Positions 17,221 through 25,145 of a stretch of DNA of 36,396 bases are shown here, piece after piece. Numbering within the stretch: position 1 is the first letter of the stretch; the number at the start of each line of letters is the position of its first letter. The stretch is from positions 1 to 36,396 of the forward strand of contig CALDYW010000159.1 in the NCBI GenBank assembly GCA_937944395.1, read 5' to 3'. Made by a program: the position numbers and the translations under genes. The notes under the pieces are model-generated. The model saw only the letters and a program-made list of their open reading frames with translations. It searched no databases and was not told the DNA's origin. Source of the stretch: an uncultured Paracoccaceae bacterium. GTDB lineage: Bacteria; Pseudomonadota; Alphaproteobacteria; Rhodobacterales; Rhodobacteraceae.

Positions 17221-18108
17221 ATGCGCCTTCTGGCCCTGTTGATCCTCCTCGCCCTTGCCGCCGGCGGCGTCGGCTGGATCCTGACCGCACCCGAGAGACT
17301 GCCGCGCGACACCTTCACCGGCCTCGCCGGCGACCCGGGGCGGGGCGAGGCGGTGTTCTGGGCCGGCGGCTGCGCGGGCTGCCACGCCGCCGAGGGCGCG
17401 ACGGGCGAGGCACGGCTCGTCCTGGCCGGCGGGCAGCGCATCGCATCCGACTTCGGCACGTTCGTCGCGCCGAACATCTCGCCCCATCCGGAGGCCGGGA
17501 TCGGCGCCTGGACGCTGGAGCAGTTCGGCAACGCCATGCTGCGCGGCGTGGCGCCGGACGGGTCGCACTACTACCCCGCCTTCCCCTACACCTCCTACGC
17601 CCGGGCCAGCGCGGTGGACATGGCAGACCTCTGGGCCTTCCTGCGCAGCCTTCCGCCCGATGCCACACCTTCGCAACCGCACGAACTGGCCTTTCCCTTC
17701 TCGATCCGCCGCGCGATCGGCGCGTGGAAGCTGCTGTTCTGGACCGACGCCTGGGTGGTGCCCGGCACGCTGACCGGGCCCGCGGCGCGCGGACGCTATC
17801 TTGCCGAGGCGCTGGGTCACTGCGGCGAGTGCCACACGCCGCGCGGGCGGCTGGGACAGCTCGACTATTCGCGCTGGCTGGCCGGTGCGCCCAACCCGGC
17901 CGGTCCCGGGCGCATTCCGAACATCACGCCGGCCCGGCTGACCTGGTCTGAGGCCGAGATCGCCGCCTATCTCGAGACCGGCGTCACGCCGGAGTTCGAC
18001 GTGGCCGGCGGGCACATGGCGGCGGTGATCCGCGGACTGGCCGAGCTCCTGCCGGAAGATCGCGCCGCGCTCGCGGCCTATCTCAAGATCGTGCCCCCGG
18101 TGGACTGA
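17221..18108 (+). CDS. Diheme c-type cytochrome
   Basis: The 295-residue protein has an N-terminal hydrophobic segment (signal or anchor) and two CXXCH heme sites, CAGCH (51-55) and CGECH (201-205). The segments HYYPAFPYTSYA and HELAFPFSIRRAIGAWKLLFW resemble the cytochrome c subunits of membrane-bound alcohol and sugar dehydrogenases, which usually carry three hemes; here only two are seen. No dehydrogenase gene is nearby, so it probably passes electrons for an enzyme encoded elsewhere. The ATG follows 40 nt after the small membrane protein gene. A hairpin with a T4 tail follows the stop. Confidence 0.9.
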   Translation: MRLLALLILLALAAGGVGWILTAPERLPRDTFTGLAGDPGRGEAVFWAGGCAGCHAAEGATGEARLVLAGGQRIASDFGTFVAPNISPHPEAGIGAWTLEQFGNAMLRGVAPDGSHYYPAFPYTSYARASAVDMADLWAFLRSLPPDATPSQPHELAFPFSIRRAIGAWKLLFWTDAWVVPGTLTGPAARGRYLAEALGHCGECHTPRGRLGQLDYSRWLAGAPNPAGPGRIPNITPARLTWSEAEIAAYLETGVTPEFDVAGGHMAAVIRGLAELLPEDRAALAAYLKIVPPVD

Positions 18109-18111
18109 CCT

Positions 18112-18137
18112 GCCGCCGGCGCCGGCGGGCGGCTTTT
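18112..18137 (+). terminator. Intrinsic terminator after the cytochrome c gene
   Basis: GCCGCC (18112-18117) pairs with GGCGGC (18128-18133) around a GC-rich loop and is followed immediately by TTTT. It lies 4 nt after the cytochrome stop codon. This is the most terminator-like structure seen in the window. Confidence 0.6.
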
Positions 18138-18205
18138 CCGATCGCGCCGGACCGGCCGCGGGGGGGGCATGGCCAACCCCGCCGTTCCCGGCTAGAAGCG
18201 GCCCC

Positions 18206-18269
18206 AGCCCTTCCGACCCCCAGCCCTTCCGACCCCCGGCCCTTCCGACCCCCAGCCCTTCCGACCCGA
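18206..18269. repeat. 16-bp tandem repeat, four copies
   Basis: AGCCCTTCCGACCCCC is repeated four times in direct succession. The third copy has one changed base and the fourth differs in its last two. The array ends only 8 nt before the start codon of the ThiE-like gene, so it occupies the position where a ribosome-binding site and promoter would be expected. Confidence 0.95.
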
Positions 18270-18277
18270 CGTGCCGC

Positions 18278-18898
18278 ATGGCCGACCGCGACCGACCGCA
18301 GATCTATCTCGTCACCCCGCCGGCCTTCGATCCGGCCGACTTCGCGCCCCGGCTCGCGCGGGTGCTCGACGGCGCCGCCATCGCCTGCCTGAGGCTCGCG
18401 CTGGCCACCCGCGACGCCGACCGCGTGGCGCGCGCGGCCGACACCCTGCGCGAGATCGCCCATGCCCGCGACGTGCCGATCGTGATCGAGTCGCATGTCG
18501 CGCTGGTCGCGCGGCACGGGCTCGACGGGGTGCATCTGCCCGATGGCGCCCGCGGGGTGCGGGCGGCGCGGGCGGCGCTGGGCGGCGAGGCGATCGTCGG
18601 GGCCTTCGCCCGGGCCTCGCGCCATGAGGGGATCACCGCCGGCGAGGCGGGGGCCGACTACGTCGCCTTCGGTCCGGTCGGAGACAGCGGCCTCGGCGAG
18701 GCCACACGCGCCCCGCGCGACCTGTTCCTGTGGTGGAGCGAGATGATCGAACTGCCGGTGGTGGCCGAGGGCGCATTCGATGCGGCGCTGGTCGCAGAGC
18801 TTGCGCCGGTTGCGGATTTCTTCGCCTTCGGCGAGGAGATCTGGCGCGGCGACGATCCGGTTGCCGCGCTGCGCTCCCTGACGGCGGCTCTCGACTGA
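18278..18898 (+). CDS. ThiE-like TIM-barrel protein, probably not a true ThiE
   Basis: The 206-residue product has the overall pattern of thiamine phosphate synthase: IYLVTPP at the N terminus, GLDGVHLPDG in the middle, GADYVAFGPVGDSG and VVAEGAF towards the end. However, residues that bind substrate and Mg in ThiE look replaced. The IND(R) element reads IESH, and the Thr-Thr-Lys segment after the GPV turn is not recognisable. It is therefore annotated as a ThiE-like paralogue rather than thiE. I see no Shine-Dalgarno before the ATG at 18278, and a 16-bp repeat array lies directly upstream. No other thiamine gene is in the window. Confidence 0.8.
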   Translation: MADRDRPQIYLVTPPAFDPADFAPRLARVLDGAAIACLRLALATRDADRVARAADTLREIAHARDVPIVIESHVALVARHGLDGVHLPDGARGVRAARAALGGEAIVGAFARASRHEGITAGEAGADYVAFGPVGDSGLGEATRAPRDLFLWWSEMIELPVVAEGAFDAALVAELAPVADFFAFGEEIWRGDDPVAALRSLTAALD

Positions 18899-19038
18899 CC
18901 GCCGCGGCCGGCGTCACAGGTGCGCCACCGGCCGGCCCCCGGTCTGAGCCGGAATTGACTGGCCGGCGGCGCAATCCCGGGTTAAGCCGCGCCAATGCGT
19001 TCGCCCATGCTCCGCCTAGACGCCGTATCGATCGCCCC

Positions 19039-20433
19039 GTGCCGTCCGTTCCCCGCCTGATCCTGACCGTCGGGCTGGTTCTCGGACTGGTTGCGGCCTG
19101 CGCCCCGGTGCCCACGGCTGCCCCCGGCGCAGGGGTGGCGGCGCCCGGCACGATGCCGCCGCCCCGGAGCTTCGGTCCGACCCGACCGGTGCCGCCGCAG
19201 CGCCCGAACCACGAGATCGCGCGCGACATCCTGGACCTCGCCTTCCGGATGGAAAGCGGCCGGACCCTGCCGGTGCTCACCCGGTTCGAGGCGCCGGTCA
19301 GGGTGGGCATGCGCGGGCCGGTCACGCCCTGGGCCGAAGCCGACCTGGGGCGGCTCATCGAGCGGCTGCGTCGCGAGGCCGGCATCGACATCGCCCGCGC
19401 CCGGGCCGGCGAGACCGCGAACCTGTGGGTCGAGTTCGTGCCCCGGGCAACGATCCAGCGCACCGTCCCGGCGGCGGCCTGTTTCGTCGTACCGCGCAAC
19501 GAGAGCTTTGCCGCCTTTCGCGCGGGCCGCAACGGCGGCGGGGAATGGGCGGACCTCGACCGACGCACGACGGCGACGATCTTCGTTCCCTCGGATGTCG
19601 CCCCGCAGGAAGTGCGCGACTGCCTGCACGAGGAGATCGCCCAGGCGCTCGGTCCGCTCAACGACCTCTACCGGCTGCCTGACAGCGTGTTCAACGACGA
19701 CAACTTCCACACGATCCTGACCGGCTTCGACATGCTGGTGCTGCGCGTGCTCTATGCGCCCGAACTCGCCTCGGGGATGACCGAGGCCGAGGTCGCCGCG
19801 CGTCTGCCGGGGTTGCTGGCGCGGATGAACCCGCGCGGCCAGCGCGGCGGCGGCGTGGCGCCGCATGTGCCCGAGAACCGTGCCTGGATCGCCGCCATCG
19901 AGACCGCACTGGGCCCGCGCACCGCACCGGCAGAACGGCGGGCGGCGGCCGCCCGCGCGGTGGCGATCGCCGGGGCATCGGGCTGGACCGACCCGCGGCT
20001 TGCCTTCTCGTACTTCACCCTCGGGCGTTCGGCGCTGGCGCACGAGATCGACCTGGCGGTGTCGGCCTACCGGCGGGCGGCGATGCTCTACGCCGCCTCG
20101 CCGGTCACCGAGGTGCAGGCGGCCCATGTCGCGATGCAGCTGGCCGCCTTCGCCCTGTCGGCCGGCCGGGCCGAGGAGGCGCTCACCCTGGTGCGTCCGC
20201 ATGCGGCGGTCGCGCTCAGGGCCGAGAACGCCGCGCTTCTGGCGACGATCCTGCTGATCCAGGCGGAGGCGCTCGAAGCGCTCGGGCGACGCGACGAGGC
20301 GCGCCGGGTGCGGCTCGACTCGCTCGGCTGGGCGCGCTATGGCTTCGGCACCGAGGTGCAGATCGCCGCGCGGCTGGGCGAGATCGCGGTGCTGCGCGGA
20401 GACGGCGGAGGCGGCGGGGGCGGCGGCAGATGA
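19039..20433 (+). CDS. DUF2927-family lipoprotein
   Basis: The 464-residue product begins (GTG) with a lipoprotein signal peptide, ending in the lipobox VAAC, so it is probably membrane-anchored. The middle contains the conserved stretches VRDCLHEEIAQALGPLNDLY and DSVFNDDNFHTILTGFDMLV that I associate with DUF2927. The HEE motif is reminiscent of a metal-binding site but is unproven. The C-terminal third is alpha-helical and TPR-like, and the protein ends in a run of glycines (DGGGGGGGGGR). The start is uncertain: the GTG lacks a clear Shine-Dalgarno, but it gives a complete signal peptide. Its stop overlaps the next small gene as ATGA. Confidence 0.82.
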   Translation: MPSVPRLILTVGLVLGLVAACAPVPTAAPGAGVAAPGTMPPPRSFGPTRPVPPQRPNHEIARDILDLAFRMESGRTLPVLTRFEAPVRVGMRGPVTPWAEADLGRLIERLRREAGIDIARARAGETANLWVEFVPRATIQRTVPAAACFVVPRNESFAAFRAGRNGGGEWADLDRRTTATIFVPSDVAPQEVRDCLHEEIAQALGPLNDLYRLPDSVFNDDNFHTILTGFDMLVLRVLYAPELASGMTEAEVAARLPGLLARMNPRGQRGGGVAPHVPENRAWIAAIETALGPRTAPAERRAAAARAVAIAGASGWTDPRLAFSYFTLGRSALAHEIDLAVSAYRRAAMLYAASPVTEVQAAHVAMQLAAFALSAGRAEEALTLVRPHAAVALRAENAALLATILLIQAEALEALGRRDEARRVRLDSLGWARYGFGTEVQIAARLGEIAVLRGDGGGGGGGGR

Positions 20434-20594
20434 TCGTGATCGTGACCTTCGTGATAGGCGCCGTGGCCGGGTTCCTGCTGGCGCGGCGGCGCGGGGGAAA
20501 GCTGCTGGACGAGCTGCAGTATGCCTCGGCCTACGCGATCGCCGGCGGGATCATCGGGCTTTTCGCGGCGCTGGTCCTGCACTGGATGCTGTGA
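20430..20594 (+). CDS. Small two-pass membrane protein, 54 aa
   Basis: This gene is absent from the supplied ORF track because of its length. It starts with an ATG overlapping the DUF2927 gene stop (ATGA). The product has two hydrophobic segments (about 2-18 and 33-50) separated by a basic loop, LARRRGGKLLDELQYAS. The hairpin pattern with RRRGG and QYA resembles short conserved Rhodobacteraceae membrane proteins of unknown function. The overlap suggests translational coupling to the lipoprotein gene. Confidence 0.72.
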   Translation: MIVIVTFVIGAVAGFLLARRRGGKLLDELQYASAYAIAGGIIGLFAALVLHWML

Positions 20595-20639
20595 CCCCGC
20601 CCTTCGTGCGACGCGCGAGGAACGCGGGAAAACAACCTG

Positions 20640-21824
20640 ATGTTCCTTAGCTTCTTCCAAAATCTCAGGGCCGAGGGCGTGCCCGCCACGCCGGGCGAGT
20701 TCCTGGTGTTCCTCGACGGCGTCAAGGCCGGGCTCGCGGCCTTCGATGCCGAGGGGCTCTATCATCTCGGCCGGTTGTCGATGGTGAAGGACGAGCGCCT
20801 GATCGACCGCTACGACCGTGCCTTCGCACGGACTTTCGGCACGCTCGCCGACCTGCCGCCCGAGCGGATCCTGCCGGCGCTTGCGCTGCCCGCCGACTGG
20901 CTCGACCGGCTGGCCGAGGCCGTGCTCTCGCCCGAGGAGCAGGCGCGCGTGGCCTCGGCAGGCAGCCTCGAGGCGCTGATGCAGGCGCTCGCCGACCGCC
21001 TGGCCGAGCAGCGGGCGCGCCACGAGGGCGGCGCGCGCTGGATCGGCACTGCCGGCACCTCGCCCTTCGGCGCCTGGGGCTGGAACCCCGCCGGCATCCG
21101 CGTCGGGCAGGATCGCGGGCGTTCGGGCCGGGCGGCGAAGGTCTGGGAGGCGCGCAGCTTCCGCGACTACGACGAGAAGGCCGATCTCGGGCCGAGGGCG
21201 ATGAAGCTGGCGCTGCGCCGGCTGCGGCGCTGGGCGCGCGCGGGGGCAGCCGAGGAGCTCGACCTGCCCGGAACCGTCCGCGCCACGGCCGAGCGCGGCT
21301 GGCTCGAGCTGCGCAGCCGGCCGGAGCGGCGCAACGCCCGGAAGGTGCTGCTGTTTCTCGATGTCGGCGGCAGCATGGACGCGCATGTAGGCGCGGTCGA
21401 GGCGCTGTTCGCCGTGGCCCGCGCCGAGTTCGCGCATCTTGAATGCTTCCGCTTCCACAATTGCCTCTACGAGAAGGTCTGGCGCGACGCCGCACGGCGG
21501 CCCGAGACGGCGGTCGCGCTCGGCGATCTGCTGGCTCGTCACGGCCCGGGCTGGACCTGTGTCGTCGTCGGTGACGCCACGATGGGCCCCTGGGAGATCA
21601 CCCGTTCCGGCGGATCCGTCGAGCACTGGAACGCCGAGCCGGGGGCGGTCTGGCTGGGCCGGGCGGCGGCCGCCTGGCCGCGCCACCTTTGGATCAATCC
21701 GGTTCCGGAACGGTTCTGGGACGCGACGCCCTCGATCGGGCTGGTGCGCGCGGCCTTCGGGGGGCGGATGGTGCCGCTGACGCTCGAGGGGCTCAACCGG
21801 GGCGTCGCGCTGCTGCGGCGCTGA
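20640..21824 (+). CDS. VWA-domain CoxE-like protein
   Basis: The 394-residue protein is of the CoxE/VWA family, whose members usually act with a MoxR/CbbQ-type AAA+ ATPase to mature or activate metalloenzymes. It begins MFLSFFQNLRAEGVPATPGE, typical of the family. A helical region and a KVWEARSFRDYDEKADLG segment follow, and the VWA domain starts near KVLLFLDVGGSMD. The MIDAS motif is DxGxS rather than the canonical DxSxS, a variant I believe is common in this family. No AAA+ partner is in the window. The 3' end overlaps the convergent lpxB gene by 32 nt. Confidence 0.88.
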   Translation: MFLSFFQNLRAEGVPATPGEFLVFLDGVKAGLAAFDAEGLYHLGRLSMVKDERLIDRYDRAFARTFGTLADLPPERILPALALPADWLDRLAEAVLSPEEQARVASAGSLEALMQALADRLAEQRARHEGGARWIGTAGTSPFGAWGWNPAGIRVGQDRGRSGRAAKVWEARSFRDYDEKADLGPRAMKLALRRLRRWARAGAAEELDLPGTVRATAERGWLELRSRPERRNARKVLLFLDVGGSMDAHVGAVEALFAVARAEFAHLECFRFHNCLYEKVWRDAARRPETAVALGDLLARHGPGWTCVVVGDATMGPWEITRSGGSVEHWNAEPGAVWLGRAAAAWPRHLWINPVPERFWDATPSIGLVRAAFGGRMVPLTLEGLNRGVALLRR

Positions 21825-22992
21825 TCCGGCGATCGATCGCCGCCAGCACCGAGCGCGCGGCACGCTGCCCCGGCGGGTCGCCGCCGCGGCCGAGCATCGC
21901 CATCGTCCGGTCGAGCACCGCGCGCTGCGCCGCCCGGCGCCCGGGGTCGGCGAGCAGGTCCGCCACCGCCGCCCCCAGCCGGTCGGGCCGGCAGTCTGGC
22001 CCGAGGAACTCGGGGACGGCACGGGTGCCGGTGACGAGATTCGGGATCGTCACGCTCGGAACCCGGACGAACAGCCGGAAGACCAGGCGCGACAGCGGCG
22101 CGACGTCGTAGCCGATCACCATCGGCACACCGGCCGCCGCCAGTTCCAGCGAGACCGTGCCCGAGGCCGCCAGCGCCGCATCGGCGGCGCGGAAGGCCGC
22201 GCGCTTCACCTCGGGCGGGTCGCGGCGGGGGTCGATCACGACCGGCGCGCCCGGCCAGCCCGCGGCCATCGCCGCCACGCGGTCGGCCAGATGGGCGACC
22301 GCGGGCACCACCACGCGCGCCGCGGGATGCCGCGCCAGCACCGGCGCCAGGGCCGCACCGAAGCGGGGCCCGAGGCGCTCGACCTCGCCCCGGCGCGAAC
22401 CCGGCAGCACGAGCAGGAGCGGCGCGCCGGGCGCGATCCGGCAAGACCTGCGGAAGGCCAGCGCCGCGGTGGCATCGGCCACCGGCTCGGCCGCTGCCGG
22501 GTGGCCGACGAAATCGCAGGTCATCCCGGCTGCGGTCATGTACGGCGGCTCGAACGGCAGAAGGGCCAGCACATGGTCGATGACCCGGGCCATGCGCCGC
22601 GCGCGCCCCGGCCGCCAGGCCCAGACCGAGGGGGCGACATAATGGATGCAGAGGGTTTCGGGCCGCGCCGCACGCACCCGCGCGGCAAGCCGCAGCGAGA
22701 AGTCGGGGCTGTCGATCGTCACCATTGCGTCCGGCGCAAAGGCGACGGCCGCGGCCGTTGCCTCGGCCAGCCGCCGGCGCAGCAGCGGATAGCGCGGCAG
22801 AACCTCGGCGACGCCCATCACGCTGAGGTCGGACATCGGGAACAGGCTTTCGAGGCCCTGCGCCGCCATCTCGGGGCCGCCGACCCCCGCCAGGTCGGCA
22901 CCCGGCGCGAGGCTCCGCAGCCCCGCGATCAGCGCCGCCCCCAGCCGGTCGCCCGAGGGTTCGCCCGCAAGCAGGAAGATGCGCGGGCTCAT
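21793..22992 (-). CDS. lpxB: Lipid-A-disaccharide synthase
   Basis: LpxB condenses UDP-2,3-diacylglucosamine with lipid X to give the tetraacyl disaccharide 1-phosphate of lipid A at the inner membrane. The 399 residues show the N-terminal LLAGEPSGDRLGAALI, VAPSVWAWRPGRARRM, FVGHPAAAE, LLLVLPGSRRGEVERLGP and the donor-site region AASGTVSLELAAAGVPMVIGY. The start ATG at 22990-22992 overlaps the lpxI stop by 4 nt. In the ORF track it is fused in frame to a 298-codon spurious N-terminal extension. Its 3' end overlaps the convergent VWA gene. Confidence 0.97.
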   Translation of the reverse strand: MSPRIFLLAGEPSGDRLGAALIAGLRSLAPGADLAGVGGPEMAAQGLESLFPMSDLSVMGVAEVLPRYPLLRRRLAEATAAAVAFAPDAMVTIDSPDFSLRLAARVRAARPETLCIHYVAPSVWAWRPGRARRMARVIDHVLALLPFEPPYMTAAGMTCDFVGHPAAAEPVADATAALAFRRSCRIAPGAPLLLVLPGSRRGEVERLGPRFGAALAPVLARHPAARVVVPAVAHLADRVAAMAAGWPGAPVVIDPRRDPPEVKRAAFRAADAALAASGTVSLELAAAGVPMVIGYDVAPLSRLVFRLFVRVPSVTIPNLVTGTRAVPEFLGPDCRPDRLGAAVADLLADPGRRAAQRAVLDRTMAMLGRGGDPPGQRAARSVLAAIDRRISAAAARRPG

Positions 22993-23795
22993 CGCGCGAT
23001 CAGGAACAGGCCCGCCGCCTCTGCCGCCGCAAGGGTCGCCTCCCGGTCGAGGATCATCACCGCGCCGGGCGCTATGGCGATGCCCGCAAGCCCCGCCGCC
23101 GCGGCGCCGGCAACGGTTGCCGGGCCGATGGCCGGCAGGTCCACCCGCAGATCCTGGCCGGGCTTCGGACGCTTGACCAGCACGCCGCGCGCGCCGCGGC
23201 GCAGCGCGGGGTCGGTGCGCGCCACGGTCTGCAGCAGGAAGTCGGTGCCCTGCACGGTCTCGATCCCGAGGCAGAGCCCCTCCGCGACGACGGCCGCCTG
23301 CCCGAGGTCGAGCGGCCCCAGCGCGGCGAGGATCGCCTCGGCCCGGTCGGCGTCGGCCAGATCGCCCGCCGCGGGATCGGGGCCGGCCAGCCACCCCGGT
23401 GCGGCGACCAGATCGGGCACCACCTCGTGCGCACCGGCCACGGCGAATCCCTGCTCCTCGAAGAAGCGCACCACGAGACGCAGAAGCGCGTCGTCGCCTG
23501 CGCGCATCGCCGCGGCGATCCGCGGGGCCAGCGCCATCGTCGCGGGGTCGAGCGCCATCGGGTCGAGGGCCGGGCGACGCATGGCGCCGGCGAGGCAGAG
23601 CGTGGTCACCCCTGCCGTGCGCAGGTCGTCGCAGAGCTGCCCCAGCCGCTCGAACCGCGCGGCGATCTCGGGCGCGCCGGGGTTGACCGCCGGCACCCCC
23701 TCGACGCGCACGAACCAGCAGCCGGACTGTGCCCGCACCACCAGCCCCGGCAGATCCCCCTCGCCCGCGATCACCGCCAGCATCGGCTGCCTCAC
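22989..23795 (-). CDS. lpxI: UDP-2,3-diacylglucosamine pyrophosphatase LpxI
   Basis: LpxI replaces LpxH in many alphaproteobacteria: it hydrolyses UDP-2,3-diacylglucosamine to lipid X and UMP. The 268 residues show the N-terminal LAVIAGEGDLPGLV, VVVAEGLCLGIETVQGTD and the C-terminal VDLPAIGPATV, where D219 probably corresponds to the catalytic Asp of Caulobacter LpxI. It overlaps lpxA by 4 nt upstream and lpxB by 4 nt downstream, an order that matches its place in the pathway. Confidence 0.95.
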   Translation of the reverse strand: MRQPMLAVIAGEGDLPGLVVRAQSGCWFVRVEGVPAVNPGAPEIAARFERLGQLCDDLRTAGVTTLCLAGAMRRPALDPMALDPATMALAPRIAAAMRAGDDALLRLVVRFFEEQGFAVAGAHEVVPDLVAAPGWLAGPDPAAGDLADADRAEAILAALGPLDLGQAAVVAEGLCLGIETVQGTDFLLQTVARTDPALRRGARGVLVKRPKPGQDLRVDLPAIGPATVAGAAAAGLAGIAIAPGAVMILDREATLAAAEAAGLFLIAR

Positions 23796-24589
23796 CGCGG
23801 CGTGTGGAACGACCGGTCCGACCCGGCCAGCACGAAGTCCACGATCTCGCGCACGAAGGGCGAGCGCGCCGTCGCCGAGAGCGCACGGACGCGGTCGAGG
23901 AAGGTTCCCTCGCCCTTGGCCAGGGCCTGGTAGGCCTCGCGCAGGGCGGCGATGTCCTCGCGCGGGACGCCGCGGCGCTTGAGGCCGACCAGGTTCAGCC
24001 CCTCGAGCTCCGCATGCTGCCCGTCGATCAGCCCGTGCGGCAGGACGTCATGCACCACCTTCGCCATGCCGCCGACGATCGCGCCCGTGCCGATCCGCAC
24101 CCACTGGTGCACCCCGGCGAGCCCGCCCACGATCGCGTCGTCGCCGACCCGGACATGGCCCGCGAGCATTGCGCCGCTGACAATGATCACACGGTCGCCG
24201 AGCTGGCAGTCGTGGGCGATGTGGCAGTTCGCCATGATCAGGCAGTCGGCGCCGATGCGGGTGACGCCGCCGCCGCCCTCGGTGCCGATGTGGATCGTGG
24301 TGTGTTCGCGGATGCGGGTGCGCGCGCCAACCTCGACCGCGGTGTCCTCGCCGCGGTATTTCAGGTCCTGCGGCACCTCGCCGACGACGGCGAAGGGAAA
24401 CACGACGGCGCCTTCGCCGAGCCGGGTGCGGCCGGTGACGACGGCATGGGCCTTGACCGTCACGCCGGGCCCGAGCGTCACGCGCGGTCCGATCACGGCG
24501 AAGGGCCCGATCTCGACCCCCGGGCCGACCGTGGCGCCGTCCTCGACCAGTGCGGTCGGATGGATCCGCGACGCGGGATCGACGGCCAT
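23792..24589 (-). CDS. lpxA: UDP-N-acetylglucosamine acyltransferase
   Basis: LpxA transfers a 3-hydroxyacyl chain from ACP to UDP-GlcNAc, the first step of lipid A synthesis. The 265 residues are a left-handed beta-helix of hexapeptide repeats (IHPTALVEDGATVGPGVEIG and onwards), with the catalytic histidine motif NCHIAHDCQLGD (H126, the counterpart of E. coli H125) and a helical C-terminal domain. It starts 3 nt after the fabZ stop and overlaps lpxI by 4 nt. Confidence 0.97.
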   Translation of the reverse strand: MAVDPASRIHPTALVEDGATVGPGVEIGPFAVIGPRVTLGPGVTVKAHAVVTGRTRLGEGAVVFPFAVVGEVPQDLKYRGEDTAVEVGARTRIREHTTIHIGTEGGGGVTRIGADCLIMANCHIAHDCQLGDRVIIVSGAMLAGHVRVGDDAIVGGLAGVHQWVRIGTGAIVGGMAKVVHDVLPHGLIDGQHAELEGLNLVGLKRRGVPREDIAALREAYQALAKGEGTFLDRVRALSATARSPFVREIVDFVLAGSDRSFHTPR

Positions 24590-24592
24590 GCC

Positions 24593-25069
24593 TCAGGCGC
24601 CCCGCGGAAGGTCGAGCATCGCGGCGAATTCGGCCTCGGCGGCGAGGTCCCGGCCCACCATGCCCCGCCCCTCGAAGCGCCACACCTTGCCGCCTGGGCG
24701 CAGAACCTTCAGATGCAGTTCCAGAACGTCGCCCGGAACCACCTTGCGACGGAACCGTGCGCGGTCGATCGTCATGAAATAGATCAGGAACTCGCGGCCG
24801 ACGAGGTCCATCGACACACAGGACAGCACCGCCGCCGCCTGCGCCATCGCCTCGATGATGGTCACGCCGGGCATGATCGGGGTGCCGGGGAAATGGCCCT
24901 GGAAATGCGGCTCGTTGAAGGTGACGTTCTTGACCCCCACAGCGCTCTCGAAGGGCACCATGTCGCGCACCCGGTCGATCAGCAGGAACGGATAGCGATG
25001 CGGCAGGATCCGCTGGATCACCTGGATGTCGGCCTCGGTCATGGCCGGCACGGCACGGGGGTCGTTCAT
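24593..25069 (-). CDS. fabZ: 3-hydroxyacyl-ACP dehydratase FabZ
   Basis: FabZ dehydrates 3-hydroxyacyl-ACP in fatty acid elongation, competing with LpxA for the same substrate pool, which explains their pairing. The 158-residue product has the hot-dog fold signature [13 protein letters not shown] and the active-site helix [20 protein letters not shown], with H59 and E73 as probable catalytic residues. I chose the ATG at 25067-25069 because a GAGGAG Shine-Dalgarno stands 8 nt upstream and the family begins here. The ORF-track entry adds a spurious 152-codon extension. Confidence 0.96.
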   Translation of the reverse strand: MNDPRAVPAMTEADIQVIQRILPHRYPFLLIDRVRDMVPFESAVGVKNVTFNEPHFQGHFPGTPIMPGVTIIEAMAQAAAVLSCVSMDLVGREFLIYFMTIDRARFRRKVVPGDVLELHLKVLRPGGKVWRFEGRGMVGRDLAAEAEFAAMLDLPRGA

Positions 25070-25145
25070 GGGAGGCTCTCCTCGGGCGTGGGTCTGCCTA
25101 GCAAGCGACCCTGCGAAGGGCAAGCGACCGGGCCATCCCGCGGCC

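Noticed and set aside
14694-18269. Tandem repeats considered as CRISPR
   Set aside because: The units are 12-16 bp and contiguous with no unique spacers, and no cas gene is present.
18950-19038. TTGACT upstream of the DUF2927 gene as a promoter
   Set aside because: The next AT-rich box (TTAAGC) is about 21 nt away, too far for a normal spacer, and no other -10 candidate fits.
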